From Manihot esculenta (Eukaryota; Streptophyta; Magnoliopsida; Malpighiales; Euphorbiaceae): a stretch of DNA of 64,000 nt. Shown in pieces: positions 50,961 through 61,374 of the stretch. Both the position numbers and the translations under genes were made by a program. Location of the stretch: the NCBI RefSeq assembly GCF_001659605.2, contig NC_035171.2:8165873-8229872 (forward strand), given 5' to 3'. The first letter of the stretch is position 1; the number at the start of each line of letters is the position of its first letter. Under the pieces are notes generated by a model that saw nothing but the letters and a program-made list of their open reading frames with translations, ran no database searches and was not told where the DNA came from.

Positions 50961-51955
50961 CAGAAGAATATGGAATGTAAGGGAAGATTCATTTGCTGTA
51001 CCAGATATGTTATTTCAAGCCAAATATCTTATCTTTTAGCTGTATTTTTTTTTATTTATATTTAACTGTTTTTTTTTAATTAGGAATTGGGAGAATAGAA
51101 GAACTCTTAAATTTACTCATATGCACTTACTAGTCTCTGAGTGTTTTTATATTTAACCATTGAAGTTTGGTTCTTCTAATAAAATGATAATTTCATCTAA
51201 AAATTTATTATTAATTATAAATTAAATGACTAATATACTCCTATCTTGTTTTGTATTTATCAAAATTTATCCTTTAAATTTTATCTAATAATGGAATCAT
51301 CATGTGAGTTTTATGTCTAAAATATAATATGTATTATTTTTTACTAATAATTCCTTATGTCTGTGTAACACTCTAAATTTCAAAGAATAACTTTGTTGAA
51401 ATATTTATATCCTGTATTGTAAATATATTTTTTTTTCTGCATTTCTAATTTGTGAATATATTGAATATGTGTGAAATAAAATAGTTAAAATAATTTTGTT
51501 CCAAATTTTCATTATTTCTAATAAAAATCTTGATCGAATTAATACACTACTTAATTTGATAACTTTTTTTTATTTATTTTGTACGATTTTTTTTTTATTT
51601 GCATAATATGATGAAGGAAATAAATAATAATTTATTTTTTATAATGCAAAACACACTAATTTTTTTATATAAAATATGAAAATTTAAAATAAATTATTCA
51701 ATTCAATAGTTTTACACATGTCTTATTACACTAACATACATATTTAATCTATAAATTATAAATATAAATATTTTAATAGAATTATTCTTACAAATTTAAT
51801 GGGAGACTCTTCATGAAAAATAAGTTAGTAAATTATGCCATAGAACAGTTAGATTAAATTGTAATTTTGAGAAAATAAAAAGATAAAAATTGAGAAAATA
51901 AAAAGATAAAAATTGACTTTTTCTTTTTATTAGCCTTACATAGATGTAGTGTAGT
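50961..51955. other. AT-rich DNA between RLP copy B and the next RLP relic
   Basis: From about 51440 it resembles the introns of RLP2 (compare 51650-51900 with 38110-38810), so it is probably intron of the next dead RLP. No exon seen before 51963. Confidence 0.5.
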
Positions 51956-51962
51956 TTTATAA

Positions 51963-52092
51963 GTTTTGAAAAATTGAAAAAGTTAGATATTAGGCTGAAT
52001 AGATTCAATAAAAGCATCGTTAAGATCTCTTCCATCGCTTAAAACTTTAATTTTTAATAGCATGTTTGCTACAATGGAAGGTTGATTCCCTG
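51963..52092 (+). pseudogene. RLP relic, LRR exon
   Basis: Matches RLP2 exons 35027/38855 (GTTTTGAAAAATTGAAAAAG, AATAGATTCAATAAAAGCAT). The acceptor AG has become AA, a TGA replaces a Ser codon in GGTTGATTCCCTG, and the donor end is deleted. Confidence 0.75.
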
Positions 52093-52786
52093 TATGTGTT
52101 AATTCTTGAAATTAATTTTTTTACACTCTATCATGATCTTTAGGAGTGTTTATGGATTGGTTCAACCATAAAATCCAACCAATTCAAGCCAATAAACTTA
52201 ATTAGATAGTTATATTAAAAAAAAATATATTTTCTTTTTTAATTTTTATAAAATTAAATTAGTCAAATTTTTTAAAATAATTAACATAATATGAAAAAAT
52301 TATTTTAATTATTTTAATTTTTATGAAATTAAAATTAAAATTAAAATTTTTGTTTTAAAATTAAACATTTTTTAATTTAAAAATATATTATTTATAAAAT
52401 TAATTAAATATTTTTTACTTTGTTATTATTTAAAATTTAATATCTAAATTCAATTATTTTATTTTTATTTAATTTTTTTCATTTAATTTTTTTATAATAT
52501 TTTATAATTATACTTTTATTATATTAGCAAATTTACCGTTAAAACTTTAAAGATTTGTAATTGTATTTCAAAATTAATATACCATTAATTATTAAATTAA
52601 TTTTAATAGTCGCAGTGTGAAACTGATTTAAATAGTTAATTATTAGTTAACTAATAAAAAATATATGCTTTAAATTAAATTTACAAAATCAAATAATACA
52701 TGAATAAAAATGGTTTGAATTAAATTTAATTCAAATCAAACATTCAACGCCACTAATTCCATTTATTTTTTGTGGTATTTGTTTAG

Positions 52787-52860
52787 AATTAAGTAACTTG
52801 AAGAGTTTAGAATTCTTGGATGTTAGTATTAACAGTTTCAATAATCCCTATCATTTTAAG
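52787..52860 (+). pseudogene. RLP relic, short LRR exon
   Basis: Acceptor GTTTAG, donor TAAG|GTAAAC; reads ELSNLKSLEFLDVSINSFNN, then loses a base (74 instead of 75 nt). It follows the exon at 51963 as 35252 follows 35027. Confidence 0.75.
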
Positions 52861-53640
52861 GTAAACCGTAAATTTGTTTGTGTGATTTGTTTTTTCATTT
52901 TGAAATTGATTATTTTTATAAAAAGTAAATGGTCTGTTAAATGTTTTTATGTATAATTTTACAAAATCAAGTAATTATTTTTAAGATTTAATTATATAGA
53001 TTGTGTATATCATAAAAATTCCATATTTTATGTTAAATATGATATATCATTTAAATAAAATATTAAGATAAATAAAATATAACTCATAATTTTTATTAAA
53101 TTGTTTATGAATAAAATAAGTCCCTATATATCTACAAAATTGAAAATAATGGAAAGACAATTATTAATAATATATAAAAAAAATTAAATAATATAATATT
53201 TATTAAAAAAATTTATGTACAGTTAAAGAGCTGGAGAATTTACCAAACTTTACGACAAAAATTTTATACCTCTAAATTTAAAAAATATATTATTATTTAT
53301 TTAAGCTATTTAAAAGTAAAATTAAAATAAATTTTTTTTTTAATTGTGAACGGGAAGAATAGAATCTCAAACTTTTTAAATTTAATACACTTACTACCTT
53401 ACTAAATTTATGAGTGCGAAATTAAAATAACATTAAAATCCTAATTAATAGATAGCGATAAATCTTTTATAACATTTTATCAGAATATATTTTTAAAGTA
53501 GGAAATATAGGATTAATTTCAATTTTAGAATTTCTATGTTTTATATGATTATTATCATTAGGTTATTAATTATTAATTATACAATTATGTAATAATTTAA
53601 TTATTGGGAGTATACATTTTTATAGTCTATATACTACTTT
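52861..53640. other. Intron-like AT-rich DNA, end of the RLP cluster
   Basis: 52861-53130 matches the intron after the RLP2 short exons (35327-35600); the rest is unassigned. It ends where GC-rich transposon DNA starts. Confidence 0.55.
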
Positions 53641-54163
53641 ATACTAAATGATGATCTGAGATCCAGATAATAGGGTTTTACAAGAGTTCTGTAAAACTGG
53701 AAAAAGCTTAAACCTAGAGGAGGGTATTTCTTCTTTTATATGTTTCCTTTTGTCGGGTAGCGACGTGCTAACAGAATGAGTATTACTGGACCACATGTCC
53801 CTGCTACTCTGATTTGGACGTACGAGGGGATCAAATCTCTGCTCCATGCGTAACGACCTCTGATTCTTTCAGTGCGTGTGTGTAAGTGGACCCACAAGGC
53901 AGATGGATGAATCCTCCTTCGGGTTCCGGGTTAGACCGGAGGACAGGAACAAAACTGGGCCCTGATGGGATCAACCCGAGATGCAGTGAAGGCAAGGCCG
54001 GACTGGGTGGGAAACTCGGATGAGGCCCGGTCATGGGGCTAAGCGGACTGGACCCAGTTCGTGTGAATGGCTTAGAGATCTCTAGATAATGGGCCATTCT
54101 CGTGGGCCTGGCCTCGGACAGGGGGTAGGAGAATCCAACGGTCATCAAATGCCCATTTACCTT

Positions 54164-54191
54164 CTCGGCAGTTATTGCCCCAACTGCCGAG
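54164..54191. repeat. Perfect 10-bp inverted repeat, 8-nt loop
   Basis: CTCGGCAGTT, loop ATTGCCCC, AACTGCCGAG. The diverged partner near 55761-55787 keeps the same stem position (CTCGCCAG ... CTGACGAG) with one mismatch. Confidence 0.85.
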
Positions 54192-54830
54192 GAGGTAAAC
54201 ACCCAGAACCATTATGACCGCGCCTGCTTGAATTCGGCTTGCCCTTTCGTCTTATGATCACTGGTAGCTTTAAATCTTCTCTGTCTTTTTTCTATTTTTA
54301 GTTTTCCTCTGCTCGTTGTGCACGCTGTTACCTTTACTTTCCTACTGTTATCTTCCCGATACGCTTCCTTTCTTTTCTGGTGAATAGCCTTTAAGGATTC
54401 TGATGCCGCTAGCTTAGAAAATAAAATAGCCCTGTTTCTCATTAGAATCTCGGCCTCTGAATATACATTACTAGCATCTCCTTCTCCTCCTTGGGCTCTT
54501 TATCGGAACGGCGAGATCTCTCTGTTCGATCTTTTTTCCTCTATTTCAGCCGGTCTTCCAAAAGATGTAAGTTTAGTTTTCTTTATCGTGGGGAAGTGGT
54601 ATGGTTTGCCCTTCCCCTGCTCCACTCGGGCTTCCATGCCGAGCTCTCGGGGTTTCGAATCTTCAAGGCTGTATATCAGTGTCGGGTCAGTCTCAGCTGC
54701 TCTAATTGTTCGAACTTTCAGGTCTTCTCGGACTTTGAGATCAATCGAGGGCTTTGGGTCGACAGGAACGAAACTTGCCCCCCTCCTGGATGATGCCTTT
54801 CCACATATGTTTCAAGATTTTGGAAGTTTA

Positions 54831-54950
54831 ACTTGTTCCATTGCTCTTCAGAATGTTTTGCTGGTTTTCCTGGATGTGCATGAGTGTATCGTGCATCACA
54901 CTTGGGTGTAGGTTTGCAACATTCACTTGTTCCATTGCTCTTCAGAATGC
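54831..54950. repeat. Direct repeat of 25 bp, 95 bp apart
   Basis: ACTTGTTCCATTGCTCTTCA plus GAATG at about 54831 and 54926. Confidence 0.8.
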
Positions 54951-55368
54951 CTATCTATGACGGAACAGTGAGGGATGTTTATGGGGATCGGCCTGTTCAG
55001 TTTCCCCATAATAACGAGACAGAGCTTTAGATGGCCTGCAAAGCTTATCTTCCGAACTATGAGGATTTGTCTGAATCGAAAGCTAGGATAGTGGGATATG
55101 CGACAGTGATGTAAATGTAGATGATAATGTATTTGGGCATGTAAATCCTTTTAGGATAGCCTTTTATCCCGTAGTGTTGTTATTTGTAACATGCTGTAAT
55201 GTATTTTTCTTTTAATGAAAATGTATGTTTTTCGTTCATACTCGAGCTGTTCTTTTCTTATCATGAATGAAGTACTTAGATTGCTTGCTTCGTAACTTTC
55301 CCTGAAGAATCCAGTGTATCATCTTTTCCTTCTTATCTCTTAGCCGATCCGAATTTGATTTACCTTAT

Positions 55369-55590
55369 CCGAGCTGGACTAATCGTACCCGTGGGCTTTG
55401 TTTTTGACTTGTGAGCCAAGCTTCTGACCTTCTCAGGCGATGGGCAGGTCTGATTTTTATCATGCTTCCATCTATTTACGACCTTAAGCTTTTCATTTAC
55501 TTTTTCCGAGCTGGACTAATCGTATCCGCGAGCTCTGTCCTTAACCAGTGAGTCGAGCTCCCGACCTTTTTAATTGATGAGCAGGTCTGA
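55369..55590. repeat. Tandem repeat, unit about 136 bp
   Basis: CCGAGCTGGACTAATCGTA at 55369 and 55505, each followed by GAGC/GGGC-TTTGT, GTGAG-C-AGCT and GCAGGTCTGAT. A decayed third copy lies at about 59190-59222, just where the next element inserted. Confidence 0.75.
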
Positions 55591-55978
55591 TCTTCATTAC
55601 TGGGTAGGAGATCAGAATGGAGTCCGGTCTTAAAGTTTGGGCGAGTTGGGCTTGTTTCGTATAGATGGCATGTGGGCCTTTGGAGGATGGGCTATTGCCG
55701 TGAGCCCGACTCTTGACAGGGATAGGGAAGTCCAGCGACTATCGATTGCCTCTTTATCTTCTCGCCAGTCATTGTCCAGCTGACGAGGGGGTAAACTTCG
55801 AGAGCAATTAATGACTGCGCCGCTCCCAGACAAAACTGTTCAGAGCAATGCTTCGTCTCATTATTGCCTTTCACTTCGAATTCTCTCTGCCCTCTGAAGA
55901 AACTTATTCTCGTCTGCTCTCTGTTTTCCTTCGACTTCTTCTCCTTGTTGCGTTTCAGGTACGCTCTCTCACTCTTCC

Positions 55979-58900
55979 ATGGAGGGTTATAAGCTTCCCG
56001 ATGTGGCTAATCTCGAATCACACATTACTCCTTCTTCCATAACTAAGTATATTTCTCAGAGTTATTTAGACACTCCGCTTTACCTTATTCGAGCTCCTTT
56101 CCGAAATGAATGAATAGTTCTTCCAAATCCTTCCCCTCATGGTTTGGTAGATCCCCAAAGGGGACGTCGCATAATCTTCTTTCTTAAACAGAGGGATTTC
56201 GGTTTGACTTTCCCTTTCACCCCTTTCTTCATCGAGGTTTTTCGATACTTTGGAATAACCCCCCGAATGTTATCCCCAAACTCCATCTTGTTCATGGCTT
56301 GTTTTGAATCCATCTGCTTGAGTTGGGGTTTTACGCCCACGGTGTGTCTATTCGTCACTTTCTTCCGCCTCGTTAGGGCGACTTAGAATTTCTACTACTT
56401 TTCTCCCCGTAGTGGATTGTCTCTTTTCACGGGCTACAAGGATTCAATAAAGGGATGGGTAGAGAATTTTCTTGTGGTGGAGCTGAGAAAAGAGACTGAC
56501 TTATCGTGGGGAGTGAGGCTAGAATGGGAAGATGTCCTCCCGGGCATCAACGACCTGCCCCAACTAAGCCTCACCGAGCAGGTGGGGTATCTTCGACTGA
56601 CTTCTGTTGACAAGAAGTATGACGTCGAGAAGTGTATGTTCGTGTCTAATCTTAGGGATATCCGGGACACGGGTATAATGTCTTGTTTATCAACTCCGTT
56701 TTTTCTTCGCAAGTGGTATTAGAAGGTATGCTAACTTTTTCCTGTTTTGTGTTTTTCGGCAGCTTCTAACGTGAAAATGGATGAGATCAAGCCCCCGACA
56801 AACTTGGTCCTGTCCCGGGAGAGTATGCACGCCGCATTAGATGCCCTTATGGCTGGACGCCGCGTGTCTGAGGTTGCTGCAGAGGTGGCTCAGGTTGTTT
56901 CTGCCAAGAAGGTTAGCCGGCCTCTTGCTAAAGCTTCTTCTCGAGCTTCTAAGCCGAGCTCCCACGGTGCCAGATCCTCTAGGCCATCTGGTCGCGGTAG
57001 GTCAACCTCTGTTGTGAAACCTGTTCAGGAGTCTAAGTCTGATCAGGGTTCTACGGAAGATGTTCCGGCCACTTCTTTAGTTGTTGTGGAGCAGGCCGAT
57101 GGGACTGAACAGGTGAAGTCAAATCTTACTCTTCCTCTTGAGGACGCGCCAGGGGGAAGGTTAGAGTCCCCGATTGTTGAAGGGAAGGGAATGGAGATCA
57201 TCCTTGTGGAGGACAACGTCCCGGAGGCTCCTACTGGGGACGCCCCTGTGGAGATAGGGCCTGAGCCTGGAGACGTCCTAATGAAGGCCGGGGACAAGTG
57301 TCCAGCCCCTCCTGAAGCATCTGCCTCGGCTCCTGCTCGGAAGAAGCTCAGGGCTTTTAAGGAATCATCTCCAGCCCTTCCTCCTATCGGGAAGGAAAAA
57401 GATGTTCCCGCCGTACCTCTGATGTCTGCCCTTGATAACGATATTTTAAACGTGGAGGACATCACCCACCAATCTCCGGCAAGTGTAGTCATCGAAATTC
57501 TTAAAGAACGGATGTTTGGTGGGGTTACTGAGGCCTCAGATCAATGTCTACTCGTTCTCACTGGTCTTCTAGCCAGTTCTACTAAGGAGCAAGCATCGTT
57601 CTGATCTCGATCCCGAGAGGAACTTGGGGATACCATCAGGGAAATGCTTCTAATGGTAAGTCGTCTTTCTATTTCTTTTTTGAGTTCTCTTTATTTCTTT
57701 CTTCTGATGATTGTTCTTTTTGTGCTAGGTGATGGGTCTCTTCATGGAGATAGATGCTCGCGACCATTCTCTCCGAGAGTCTGTGAGTCGTCGGGTTGAG
57801 GAGGCACGCTTAGAAGAAAACTTATCTGCCACCGGCGACTCCAGAGGCAACCTCATAGCTGCTCGAGAGCACTCCCAATCTCTCCAACTCGAGCTGCATG
57901 CAACTTTGGAGGCTCTCAAGAGGGCTGACGCGAGAACAGCCGAGGCGCATAGTCACGCCAAATCCCTGGAAGCGGAGCTGTCTCACACCCGAAAGACTTT
58001 AAAAGAATCAGACGAGAGGGCGGCTGCTGCTGAGGTCCGCTGTGAAGGGGTTTTGAAGCAGCTGTCCTCTATGGTGGAGGCCCTTCGTGAGAGGGATGAG
58101 GCTATAAACCAGAAGGAAGAGGTCCAGCGCCAGTTCGAGGCCCTAAAGACTGAGTTAGAAGGGCTTCAAGTTCACCTGAATAAGGTGAATATTCAAAAAG
58201 AGAGGGCCTTGGCTCGGGTGGAAGTCCTTGAGCAGGAGCTGAGCACGAGTTCTGAGCACATCAGAGATCTGGCTTCATCGGCAGAGGAGTCTATACTTCG
58301 TAATCAACAACTTGGCCATGAAGTCAGGACTTTAGAACGTAAGTGTTCGGCCCTGCTTGAGGTGGCTAGGTATGTTGAAAGCAAGATCCAGCTGAAGTGC
58401 GAGAAGCGCCTGGGGGAGTATCAGGAGTCAGATGAGCTGAAGAGAAAGATTGAACAGGCCTGTGAAGCTCACCTCCAGGACTATAAGGATTCTTCTGAGC
58501 TGAAGGCGGTTATAGCTGAGGCCTGTGAGTCACGTCTAGCGGAATATAAAGCCTCCGCGGATATGAAGACTGCTATTTGGCAGAAAGCCTTCCGCATGTT
58601 TAGGACTGGCTACAATAGGGGTTTAAGAGAAGCCAGGCGTGCTCTTAATACTCCTCTGGCAGAACTTCGAGCTAAAGAAGTGGATTCTGATGGCGAGGAA
58701 GTGCTATATGGGGAAGATGACTTCCCCTTGCCAAGAGGAACCTCTCGCACTGCAGCTGGGTCTTCTGGGGAAGAATCCGAGCAACAGGGGGACAATATGG
58801 AGGACCTCGAAACTGAAAGTGATGACCTTGAGCCTGAAGAGGAAGACCTCGGCCCAGAGTTGGAGATTGTGCTTGTTACTGGCGTTGGGAGGTCTGAGTT

Positions 58901-59015
58901 GGAGGGTGCCAGATCTCTTTCGGATGTAAATGTAAATAGAGATACTGTAGGTGATAACGTTCTTAGAAATGTAAGTCCCTTAAGGACTGTTTTTCCTTCG
59001 TCCTCAGATAAATAA
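55979..59015 (+). pseudogene. Putative gypsy-type transposon protein (PF04195-like) with coiled coil, three stops
   Basis: Three exons. Exon 1, 55979-56672: starts MEGYKLPDVANLESHI, has the family block FGLTFPFTPFFIEVFRYFGI with PRMLSPNSILF, and FYYFSPRSG; in-frame TGA at 56111 and TAG at 56384. Intron 56673-56762 (GTATAA, TTTTCGGCAG). Exon 2, 56763-57655: MDEIKPPTNLVLSRE, then a Ser/Pro/Ala-rich low-complexity stretch; TGA at 57602. Intron 57656-57728 (GTAAGT, TGTGCTAG). Exon 3, 57729-59015: about 300 residues of heptad-rich coiled coil and an acidic C-terminus (ESDDLEPEEEDLGPELE). Plant proteins with this domain are transposon-borne; the reaction, if any, is unknown. In the stops at 56111 and 57602 TGA probably came from CGA. 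All splice sites keep phase, so the stops alone kill it. Confidence 0.75.
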
Positions 59016-59222
59016 GTTGTACTATCTTCTTCTTCTTATGAAATTTTACTTGGATTACGTTTTGCTGTTTATTCATCCTTGGACTTACCTCTTTTTATTG
59101 TAACTGGAATATTTTAAACTGCATTAGAACTAAGATTCTGGTTTGTGGAATTATCTGTTTTGCTAAGATATTTTTATCCATGAGCTTTTTTCCGAGTTGA
59201 ACTAGTCTTTATCTATGAGCTC
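59016..59222. other. 3' flank of the coiled-coil gene, cut by the LTR insertion
   Basis: T-rich 3' region, then a copy of the GAGTTGAACTAGTC repeat interrupted after GAGCTC (59217-59222). Confidence 0.6.
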
Positions 59223-60208
59223 TGTAACAGCCCAGAAACCGAACTGCTACCGGCGCTAGGATCCAGATCGGCTTAAGGCCGCCGGGACCCGTAGCAAGCC
59301 TACTGTGAACTCTGTGTACCTGTGAAAACTCATACATGATCATACATTTTCTGTAAAAATTTAAAACTTTCTCTTTTCCAAGGCTTAACCTGTGCACACT
59401 CTGTCTCTATACTGTAAAACCCCTGCTAGAGTTCCCCTGCTAGATTTCTCATCTCTGCTCTAAGTAGGTCATAAACTGTTAAGCCTGGTTTTCATTACAT
59501 AAAATAAAATATTTACATAAAAAGATCATGTAGATACAAAAGGATCACAACTCTTACTAGTCAAGCACAAATCTATACACTGTACATCATATACTATCTC
59601 TTTACATCACATGTCCTCACTAACTATTACATATCCTTCAATTCTTCTATACCCTTCTAATCTCGCTCTCTGAACTCTGAGGACTATAACCTGCAAAACT
59701 GGGATGAGGGGAGAGGGGTGAGCTATACTAGCCCAGTGAGTAGAATAATAAAACATGCTCTCATGGAATGCATCATAGCACAATCATATCACATTACTGT
59801 ATACTATCCGTACTGGGTTCACGCAAGCGTCCTTCCCCAGGGAGTTCACACAAGCGTCCTTCCTCCCACGGATTTCTCTTGATCTCATCAACATAGAATA
59901 ATGCAATGCAGCATATTCGTGAACTAGTGCAATCAACCTACTACATATGATCATGATGCATGAGCGTGCTTTAGGAGTTAAATAAAAGTTTAAATCCATT
60001 TCCACTCACCTCAGAAAGACTCTGAACAACCACTGAACAGCTATCTCTGCTGATCTCCTGGGTTCCTCTGGTCCGAACCTACACAGGTGGACTCGAAATG
60101 AGGGACCAGACTAACAGAAAAATATATCTTATAAACTCCCCAAAACCCCTCTAAAAGATCCTAAAACAATCACATAAAACATGCAAAAGAAGGCTGGACA
60201 GGGCACCT

Positions 60209-60492
60209 TCGGCGGCAGGTTCGGCGGCCGAAAGTCCTGTCCAGAGACGAAACTCATGCACTTTCGGCGACCGAACCTCTTCTTTCGGCGGCCGAAAGTC
60301 TCTTACTAACCTTCGGGGGCACCTTTGGCAGCCGAAAGTCTCGTCCAGAAACGAAACTCAACCTTCGGCAGCACTTTCGGTGGCCGAACCTTGCCTCCAG
60401 AGACGAAAGTCCAAATTTTTGGAGGCAAGCTTTGGCAGCCAAAACTGCCTCCATAAGGGGTTCGGCAGCCGAAGCTTCCTTCGGCGGCCGAA
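60209..60492 (-). repeat. Cluster of TTCGGC-N-GCCGAA palindromes, transcribed part of the LTR
   Basis: Perfect 13-mers at 60220-60232, 60284-60296, 60461-60473 and 60480-60492; near copies at 60263, 60324, 60376 and 60431. Several near copies differ by CG to TG or CA (TTTGGCAGCCAAA at 60431), as expected from decay of methylated CpG. Confidence 0.9.
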
Positions 60493-61011
60493 CCTGGTTT
60501 TGCCCGAAGGGCAGAACCCTGCTCTGTTTCATGCAAAACTTCCCCCCAACCCTACTCAACATGCATATCAACTACTCCCAACTAGCACATACCTTATAAC
60601 ATGCATAAAGAGGTCTAAAACTATCTTATAACCTCAAACAAACATATCAAACAACACTTAAACATGCATATACACATCAATCTCTAAAAAAACCTCCCCT
60701 AAACCTAATCATGCATACTACCCATAAAACTTTCATAAAACCTTCAAAAATCATCAAAGAACTCAGGATCAACCCTTACCTCCTAAAGAGCTTGAGGATG
60801 AGTGATCCCAACGTGGAGATATGAAGATCTTAGCTCTCCAAGCTCCAAGCTTCAAAACTTAGTTATTTTGCTCAAATCTTCAAAACAACATCAAAACTCT
60901 TAAAAACCTTGAAAGATTTAAGCAAAAACATGAAAGTCAACTAGGGATGGTGTTGGACTCACCTCTGGTTGAAAATGGAAGCAAAATACATCCTTCCACC
61001 GACTTGGCGCC

Positions 61012-61020
61012 CTTTTATAG
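61012..61020 (-). promoter_or_regulatory. TATA box of the minus-strand LTR
   Basis: CTATAAAAG on the minus strand within GGCCAGCCACCTATAAAAGG; the same context occurs in the other LTR at 63241-63257. Confidence 0.7.
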
Positions 61021-61038
61021 GTGGCTGGCCAGACCACC

Positions 61039-61107
61039 TTCGGCAGCCGAATGTGCGTCCGAAACCATGCAATGTTCGGCGGCCGAAAGTGACCTTCGGC
61101 GGCCGAA
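61039..61107 (-). promoter_or_regulatory. Palindrome cluster upstream of the LTR TATA box
   Basis: Perfect TTCGGC-N-GCCGAA at 61039-61051, 61075-61087 and 61095-61107, that is 19 to 95 bp upstream of the TATA box in LTR sense. The last two start 20 bp apart. In sense orientation each pair member carries GGCCGCC, which includes the GCCGCC core of the GCC box. Confidence 0.75.
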
Positions 61108-61288
61108 CCTTTGCATTTCTCCCTTGTTGCTTTTCTTTCAAAAATTCAATCCTTTTTAACACTTTAAAACATTAAAACTCTTAAAATCATTTTAGAAAAC
61201 ATACGTATTACCCTTCTAGATACTTCCGACACCCGAGATTCTACCGGACTACAGGAATTCCGATGCCGGACTCTAGCCGGGTATTTCA

Positions 61289-61302
61289 TTCTCTCCCCCT
61301 TA
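61289..61302 (-). other. Polypurine tract
   Basis: Minus strand AAGGGGGAGAGAA immediately before the LTR start, preceded by GACGAATGTTCTT, the usual context in plant Tekay/Del elements. Confidence 0.75.
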
Positions 61303-61374
61303 AGAACATTCGTCCCCTAATGTTCCCCAAACATTTAAACACATAAACACATAGAAAAGGGGAAAAAACTAACC

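Larger units (their letters stand above)
53641..59222 (+). mobile_element. Transposon region carrying a 'putative gypsy-type transposon' gene
   Basis: GC-rich block inserted between the RLP cluster and the gypsy element at 59223. It holds the broken three-exon gene at 55979-59015. Two diverged copies of one sequence occur at about 53990-54220 and 55590-55830 (GGGCCATT-CGTGGGCC, GGCAGTTATTG, GAGGAGGTAAAC and their counterparts), and a GAGCTGGACTAATCGTA segment occurs at 55369, 55505 and, as GAGTTGAACTAGTC, at 59192. I see no reverse transcriptase or integrase, so this would be a non-autonomous element. Exact ends and target-site duplication not resolved. Confidence 0.6.
59223..61288 (-). mobile_element. 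3' LTR of a minus-strand gypsy (Tekay/Del-like) element
   Basis: Minus-strand LTR starting TGAAATACCCGGCTAG at 61288 and ending GGGCTGTTACA at 59223 (TG...CA), 2066 bp. It directly follows a purine-rich tract and the pol end. TATA box at 61012-61020; GC-rich palindrome pairs upstream of it (61039-61107) and again at 60209-60492. AGCTC at 59218-59222 would be the left target-site copy; the other side is not in the window. Short frames inside it are spurious. Confidence 0.75.

Noticed and set aside
53831..54202. 123-codon minus frame in GC-rich DNA
   Set aside because: Lies in the duplicated non-coding block of the transposon; the other copy does not keep the frame.
56726..56762. A 37-nt intron at the end of exon 1 of the coiled-coil gene
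   Set aside because: Too short for a plant intron and it would leave another stop; a 90-nt intron from 56673 fits phase and avoids that stop.
57043..57492. 149-codon minus frame opposite the coiled-coil gene exon 2
   Set aside because: Shadow of the plus-strand low-complexity coding sequence, no known motif.
60254..61175. Several 65-105 codon frames in the LTR, on both strands, rich in FGRR/SAAE-like peptides
   Set aside because: They arise from the repeated TTCGGCNGCCGAA motif read in different frames, and sit in LTR sequence.
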